Shown: piece after piece, positions 59,814 through 64,000 of the stretch
Layout of the letters: every line of letters begins with the position of its first letter
Numbering within the stretch: the first letter of the stretch is position 1
DNA from: CBDCPI01 sp965220245
Lineage (GTDB): Bacteria > Chloroflexota > Dehalococcoidia > Lucifugimonadales > UBA3495
Assembly (NCBI GenBank): GCA_965220245.1
Contig: CBDCPI010000004.1
Coordinates: 1-64,000 of the forward strand
Direction of reading: 5' to 3'
DNA length: 64,000 nucleotides
Program-made: the position numbers and the translations under genes
Notes under the pieces: model-generated
The model's input: only the letters and a program-made list of their open reading frames with translations
Databases searched by the model: none
Told to the model about the DNA's origin: nothing

Positions 59814-61292
59814 CTACAACCCGGCCAAGTCCAGGGTGCTGACCTCAGACGTCTCCAAGTCGGCCACTCTTATTACGTGGTTGTTGGTATCGGCGATGTA
59901 GACCCGGCCCCCGGCGATACTAAGGCCGCTTGGCTCGGAGAAAAGCGCCTGATTTCCTGGTCCGTCGCGGTGCCCTGGCTCTCCCGTACCCAACAAAGTA
60001 AAAGCGCTGCGGGTGGCCGGCAACACCCGTTTTATCTTGTGGTTATAGGTGTCAGCCACAAACAGGGTGCCGTCAAAGTTGGTGATACCTATGGGGTGTT
60101 GCAGCCGGACCCGGTGGTCGGCCCCGTCCACATCGCCGAAAACGAACAAGTCCAAGCCGATGATGGTCCGCACCCGTCCCGAGGGTTCCAGATCGGCGGC
60201 CCGGATGGAACTGGTCTCGCTGTCAGCGAAATAGAGCTTGGCCCCGTCCGTAGTAATGCCGCTGGGCTGGGCCAGAGTGGCTGAACTCAAGGGACCGTCG
60301 CTCAAAGACTCCCGGCCGCTTCCCGCGTATGGGCCCACCAGTCCATTCGATAGGTCCAAGGACCAGAGTTGGTGGATACCCGCCATGGCAATGTAGAGCG
60401 TATCATCGTGGAAGACCAGGTCCCAAGGGGAACTCAAGCCCATAGTTCGGGCCGGGCCCCGCCCATCCCGGGTAAATCCCTGCTCCCCGGTGCCGGCAAT
60501 AGTCTCCACAGTGCGGGCTACCAAATCGACCTTGCGGATGGCGTGGTTTTCGGTGTCGGCCACATACAAGAGGTCTCCGACCAGCGCCATCCCTTGGGGG
60601 TGGTTGAAGGCCGCGGAATCAAAGCCGCCGTCGGCCATTTCTTCCTTGCCTGAGCCTATGACTTCTTTAGCCTCGCCATCCAAAGAGGTTACCACGATGC
60701 GGTTGTGGTTGGAGTCGGCGATAAACAAACGGTCGGTGTCGGCCAACACCTTGCCGGGGAAGTACAGCGGGGTATCGGGGCGTTGACCCGGCGCCAGCCC
60801 CAAGGAAGTATGGTCCAAGAGCCCGTCGGCGTCGAATTCAGCGACCATCTGGCCGAGAAGGTTGTCGAAGGACTCGTAGGGGAGTTCCCCTTCATGCTTA
60901 CCGATTACCTTGCCTTGAGGATCGATAAACATCAAAGTGGGCCAAGCGCGGCAAGCGTACTGCTGCCAAACTTGAAATTCGGCATCGTTGATTACCGGGT
61001 GCTCCAACTCGTAGCGTTGCACTGCCTTGAACAGGTTATCCCGGTCCTTTTCGTTGGGGAATTTGGCCGAGTGAACACCCACCACCACCAACTCATTGGC
61101 GTATTTCTTTTCCAGTTTCCGCAACTGCGGAAAAATGTGCTTGCAGTTGATTCAACAGTAGGTCCAGAAGTCCAGCACCACGACCTTGCCCCGCAATTGG
61201 GCCATGGTCAAAGCCCGGTCGGTGTTGACCCACTCCAAACCCTGCGGAAACTCGGGAGCATTGGTCTTCCCAGTAAAGGACCGAGTCGTCAT
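59814..61292 (-). CDS. thioredoxin-like/NHL-repeat protein, candidate selenoprotein with in-frame UGA
   Basis: One frame of 492 sense positions runs from ATG 61292 (CGAGG upstream) to 59814, interrupted only by a UGA at 61154-61152 (codon 47). The text around it is VVVLDFWTYC-UGA-INCKHIFPQLRK. Relatives (NHLRC2-like proteins) have DFWTYCCINC there, so UGA replaces the first Cys of the C-x-x-C redox motif, giving Sec47-Ile-Asn-Cys50. After the thioredoxin domain (to about 165; cis-Pro in RAWPTLMFIDPQGKVIG) come about six NHL beta-propeller repeats (NHPQGMALVGDLLYVADTEN pattern). A hairpin fitting the bacterial SECIS model starts 18 nt after the UGA. Standard callers would begin at Met 61124 and lose the active site. 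No signal peptide is visible. Alternative: a point mutation or sequence error at a Cys codon. Confidence 0.8.
61116..61154 (-). promoter_or_regulatory. candidate bacterial SECIS element
   Basis: On the minus strand, TGA at 61154-61152 is followed after 18 nt by TTTCCGC-AGTT-GCGGAAA (61133-61116), a perfect 7 bp stem with a 4-nt loop. The loop begins 26 nt after the UGA and has G as its second base, which agrees with the described bacterial SECIS model. A competing 7 bp stem, CAACTGC (61149-61143) with GCAGTTG (61128-61122), also exists. Confidence 0.6.
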
Positions 61293-61396
61293 AGAAACCT
61301 CGTATTAGTCCCGCATTAACGGGCGTTGTTTATTCTGCAACTGGCGCCAAGCAACAGAAAGCAGGGATAACCAGTGGAATGTGTCGGGCAGAACGG

Positions 61397-61906
61397 TCAC
61401 TCGATAGCCAGGGTGGCGTAACGCATGAAAATGGTGCCCACCGGCTCGCCAAAGGGGGCGTTGCACACCAAAACCGCCACCACGTGCTCGGTCCCGGGAA
61501 CGGCCTGTTCCGCCACCAAGGCCCGCTTGGGAGCGTTGTTGCCGGTGATCACCCAGTTCACCCGGTCGGTCTGGCCATCGATGTAGATCTCACCGTAGTT
61601 GTCGACGTTGGTCTCAAACCAGATGCGCTTCCCGGCCACTTCCTCACCCTTGACCTCGCTGGGCACGGTAAAGCGCAGCCGGTACCAAGCAAAGGTGAAG
61701 CCTACGGAACGCCGCTCTTGAAAATCGGCGTCCTGCTCCCACCAAGAGTCGTCATAGTCGGGCAGCCGGGCCTCCACGGCCCTAAGCTCGGCTACCAACC
61801 CTTGGTTGGGCTCTCCGGGGACCAGTCCCGGCGCGATGCGCCAACCGGTGGTCCCCAATGCTTTAAGGTCCGTCGCATTCTCCAGGTCCAAAGCCACTCG
61901 TGGCAT
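61397..61906 (-). CDS. jelly-roll sugar-binding-like protein
   Basis: 169 aa beta-rich protein resembling the galactose-binding-like domain of glycoside hydrolase family 2 proteins. WYRLRFTVPSEVKGEEVAGKRIWFETNVDNYGEIYIDG (elements WYRLRFTVP and YGEIYIDGQ) is the typical sugar-binding pattern, without any catalytic domain. Start ATG 61906 with GGAGG 4 bp upstream; an in-frame ATG at 61939 lacks a site. It lies about 105 bp upstream of the thioredoxin/NHL gene in the same direction. Function unknown. Confidence 0.7.
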   Translation of the reverse strand: MPRVALDLENATDLKALGTTGWRIAPGLVPGEPNQGLVAELRAVEARLPDYDDSWWEQDADFQERRSVGFTFAWYRLRFTVPSEVKGEEVAGKRIWFETNVDNYGEIYIDGQTDRVNWVITGNNAPKRALVAEQAVPGTEHVVAVLVCNAPFGEPVGTIFMRYATLAIE

Positions 61907-62020
61907 GGTTCCTCCAGCAATGTTGGGGGCATTAAACAAGTCCTTGGGCCGCGGCGGCTAAAGCCCCCTCGGGATTTGCCGGCCGCCGGGGCCCTTAGCT
62001 AGCTCCTATTTCAGGTTGGC

Positions 62021-62752
62021 CTATCTACCGACGGCTGCACCCTTCAAATGGGTGGTAAAGAACTCCAAGGTCCGCGGCCAAGCGGCCTCACTGGCTTCCT
62101 GGTGATAGCGCTGCGGGTTGGTGAAGTCCATGAAAGCGTGATCGGCCCCGGGATAGGAATGGAAAACGTGGTCCTTGCCCAACCGGGTCAATTCCTCATC
62201 CAACTTGACTTGGTCCTCCGGCGAAGGATTGCCGTCGATGGCCCCGAAGTGGAAGAGCACGGGGCATTGGATGTTGGCGGTGAGCTCGAAGGGCGCTTGG
62301 GTCGCTGCCCCCCAAGGCGTCATGATGTTGCCGCCGTAGAAGGGAACGCAGGCCTTGAAGGCCGGGTTGACCGCCGCCATCAGCCAGGCTACGCGCCCGC
62401 CCATGCAGAAACCGGTAACCCCGATTCGCTCTCTGTCGACCGAAGACTGTCCCTTTAGGAAATCAACGGCCGCGTTCATGTCGGCGATAATGTCCGGGTC
62501 ACTGAGGTGGTCCAACCGGCCTAAGCGAGGCCCGTCCAGCACCTCTTGGGACAAGCGATGGAACAGGTCAGGGACCACCGCTACGTAGCCCTCTTCAGCC
62601 AACCGGTCGGCCATGACCTTATCAAACTCGTCGACTCCACCCACGTGGAAAGCGATGACCACCGCAGGGTGAGGTCCCGGCCCGCTAGGAATGCTGGCAT
62701 ACATTTCCATGTCTTGGCCATTTACTTGGAGAGTATCGGTGAAGGATGGCAT
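62021..62752 (-). CDS. dienelactone hydrolase family protein
   Basis: Alpha/beta hydrolase (243 aa). The nucleophile is Cys in GVTGFCMGGR, the hallmark of dienelactone hydrolases; Asp and His of the triad are in FGAIDGNPSPEDQ and YPGADHAFMDF. No signal peptide. It may hydrolyse lactones or esters from aromatic breakdown, matching the oxygenase-rich context. Same direction as the two genes to its left. Confidence 0.9.
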   Translation of the reverse strand: MPSFTDTLQVNGQDMEMYASIPSGPGPHPAVVIAFHVGGVDEFDKVMADRLAEEGYVAVVPDLFHRLSQEVLDGPRLGRLDHLSDPDIIADMNAAVDFLKGQSSVDRERIGVTGFCMGGRVAWLMAAVNPAFKACVPFYGGNIMTPWGAATQAPFELTANIQCPVLFHFGAIDGNPSPEDQVKLDEELTRLGKDHVFHSYPGADHAFMDFTNPQRYHQEASEAAWPRTLEFFTTHLKGAAVGR

Positions 62753-62858
62753 TGGTCGGTACCTCTCGTTTTGTATTTCGGATAAAGCTAGGGTTGGTCA
62801 ATCGGAATTCTAACAGATTTGCCGGAACCCCCTCCGGGAATTCTGAGAGAGGGGGATT

Positions 62859-64000
62859 TTACGCTAACCCCTCGCTCCGCATCGCTTCGAGGGTGCCCTG
62901 GAAAGCCTCCAAGGTCTGGTCTATCTCCCGCTCGGTGTGGGTGGCCGACACCAAAAAGGAGTCCCGGCCCATGATGTCCACCCCCAGGTTCTGCAAGCCC
63001 CGCTTCAACGCGGTCGTTGCGGCGGAGCCGACGGCTTCTCTAATCTGGTTGTGGCCCATGGTGCAGATTTCCCGGCCGCAGTCGCAGTCGGCCAAGACCA
63101 CGTGGATCATGGACGCGATGCCGTGGGCATGACCCGCCACTTCCATCTTGCCGAATAGCTCGTTGATACCCGACTTAAGGCGGACCGCCATGGCGTCGGC
63201 TTGCTGGTTCAGCGGCTGCGTAGCAATCATTTCCAGCGCGGCGGCCCCCGCCGCGGCAGACAACGGGTTGGCGTTGAAGGTGCCCGGATGGTACACCCGG
63301 TGGAGGTTATCCCATTCCGGGTCTCCCCGGTGGGCGATCATGTCAACAATGTCGGCTTTACCTCCCACCGCGCCACCGGGAAGGCCCCCGGCTACTATCT
63401 TGGCCATGGTGGTCAAGTCGGGAGATACGCCATAGCGCATCTGAGCGCCGCCCTTGGAAGCTCTAAAGCCGGTGACTACCTCATCGAAGATCAAGATTGC
63501 CCCGTGTTGCTCGGTGAGGTCGCGCAAGCCCTTCAGATAGGTGGGAGTGTCGAAAGGCAATTGCCCGTAATGGGCTCCGGTAGGCTCGAGGATCAGTCCG
63601 GCGATGTCTTGGTCACGGTTTAGCGCGTCCTCTATTGCTGCCAGGTCGCCGGGGGGCACTATCACCATACTTTCCCAACTGGCCTCGGGAATCCCCGGAG
63701 CCGACCGGTCGGAGCCGGCCATAGCGTAATCGTGCCAACCGTGGAAATGGTCTTGCAGCTTTATGATTTTGTTCCGTCCGGTGTAAGCCCGGGCCAAACG
63801 CATGGCCATCAACGTGGCTTCAGTGCCGGAACTGTGAAAGCGCACCTTCTCCACCGACGGCATCAGCCCCTGAATCGCTTTGGCCCAGCGCATCTCTTCA
63901 TCGGTGGACGCGCCCAAGTGGGTGCCCCGGAGGATTTGCTTGGACACCGCCTCGGCAATGGCCGGGTGAGAGTGGCCCAAGAGCAAGGCTCCGTGGCCCG
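62859..64000 (-). CDS. class-III PLP aminotransferase (glutamate-1-semialdehyde aminomutase-like), 5' end outside window
   Basis: PLP enzyme, partial: the reading frame continues past the right edge (GHGALLLGHSHPAI is encoded there), so about 50-70 N-terminal residues are missing. FHSSGTEATLMAMRLARAYTG, DHFHGWHD, LIFDEVVTGFR (PLP-binding Asp) and TMAKIVAGGLPGGAVGG with the PLP lysine are present. Such proteins are hemL-like but are often aminotransferases of unknown substrate in SAR202. HemL itself would need context from outside the window. Confidence 0.88.
   Translation of the reverse strand, partial: GHGALLLGHSHPAIAEAVSKQILRGTHLGASTDEEMRWAKAIQGLMPSVEKVRFHSSGTEATLMAMRLARAYTGRNKIIKLQDHFHGWHDYAMAGSDRSAPGIPEASWESMVIVPPGDLAAIEDALNRDQDIAGLILEPTGAHYGQLPFDTPTYLKGLRDLTEQHGAILIFDEVVTGFRASKGGAQMRYGVSPDLTTMAKIVAGGLPGGAVGGKADIVDMIAHRGDPEWDNLHRVYHPGTFNANPLSAAAGAAALEMIATQPLNQQADAMAVRLKSGINELFGKMEVAGHAHGIASMIHVVLADCDCGREICTMGHNQIREAVGSAATTALKRGLQNLGVDIMGRDSFLVSATHTEREIDQTLEAFQGTLEAMRSEGLA

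Noticed and set aside
1..64000. tRNA or rRNA genes
   Set aside because: I scanned intergenic gaps for T-loop (GGTTCRAATCC-like) and rRNA signatures and found none; a tRNAscan-SE run would be decisive.

Overview
This window looks like a chromosomal fragment of an uncultured, moderately GC-rich Chloroflexota bacterium, most likely of the SAR202/Dehalococcoidia type. That placement is an inference from gene content: an LLM-class flavin-dependent oxidoreductase, an acyl-CoA-dehydrogenase-like flavoenzyme, a CaiB/BaiF CoA-transferase, a GMC oxidoreductase, split hydantoinase/oxoprolinase subunits and futalosine-type menaquinone genes. No rRNA, tRNA, CRISPR array or prophage was recognised.

Layout. 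(1) 116-2500: an MFS exporter and a glycerophosphodiester phosphodiesterase. (2) 2824-11094: an oligopeptide-type ABC importer with two tandem, near-duplicate B permeases (each with its own copy of the same promoter), a divergently transcribed lipoprotein receptor, then C permease and two ATPases. The first ATPase appears to start at a rare AUU codon. (3) 11324-17463: a compact operon with a divergent PEP-carboxykinase-like protein, an M20 amidohydrolase and two MFS transporters that share an extra N-terminal segment. (4) 17614-22380: flavin-dependent and CoA-transfer catabolic genes. (5) 22638-24235: bacterioferritin, its ferredoxin and an SRAP (HMCES/YedK-type) protein around an operator-like nested palindrome. 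(6) 24484-31117: a defence-like stretch with a HEPN-like gene broken by a MITE, a lipoprotein HNH nuclease overlapping a single-chain restriction-modification gene, a frameshifted PIN gene with an unknown partner, and a DUF433/DUF5615 pair. (7) 31264-36785: molybdopterin and GMC oxidoreductases, a Uma2 nuclease and a DrrAB-like exporter. (8) 37170-42113: NudC, mazEF beside a duplicated gene end, an isocitrate-lyase-family enzyme, DnaN and AlaX. (9) 42444-47290: hydantoinase/oxoprolinase A and B around a DUF2283 protein and a PIG-L deacetylase. (10) 47430-52972: small proteins, then a molybdate-sensing regulator divergent from modABC. (11) 53305-57727: a zinc-ribbon protein and four genes for the last steps of futalosine menaquinone synthesis. 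(12) 57845-64000: prfA-prmC, a thioredoxin/NHL protein, a jelly-roll-like protein, a dienelactone hydrolase and a class-III aminotransferase cut by the window edge.

The strongest novelty candidate is the thioredoxin/NHL-repeat gene (59814-61292, minus strand). Its reading frame runs through a single in-frame UGA exactly where the first Cys of the CxxC redox motif belongs, giving Cys-Sec-Ile-Asn-Cys. A hairpin with the geometry of a bacterial SECIS lies immediately downstream, so this is probably a selenoprotein that automated annotation would truncate.

Three families of dispersed palindromic repeats occupy many gaps. The main one is a MITE-like element with terminal inverted repeats and flanking TA dinucleotides, present in four copies; one copy forms the 3' end of a HEPN-like gene.
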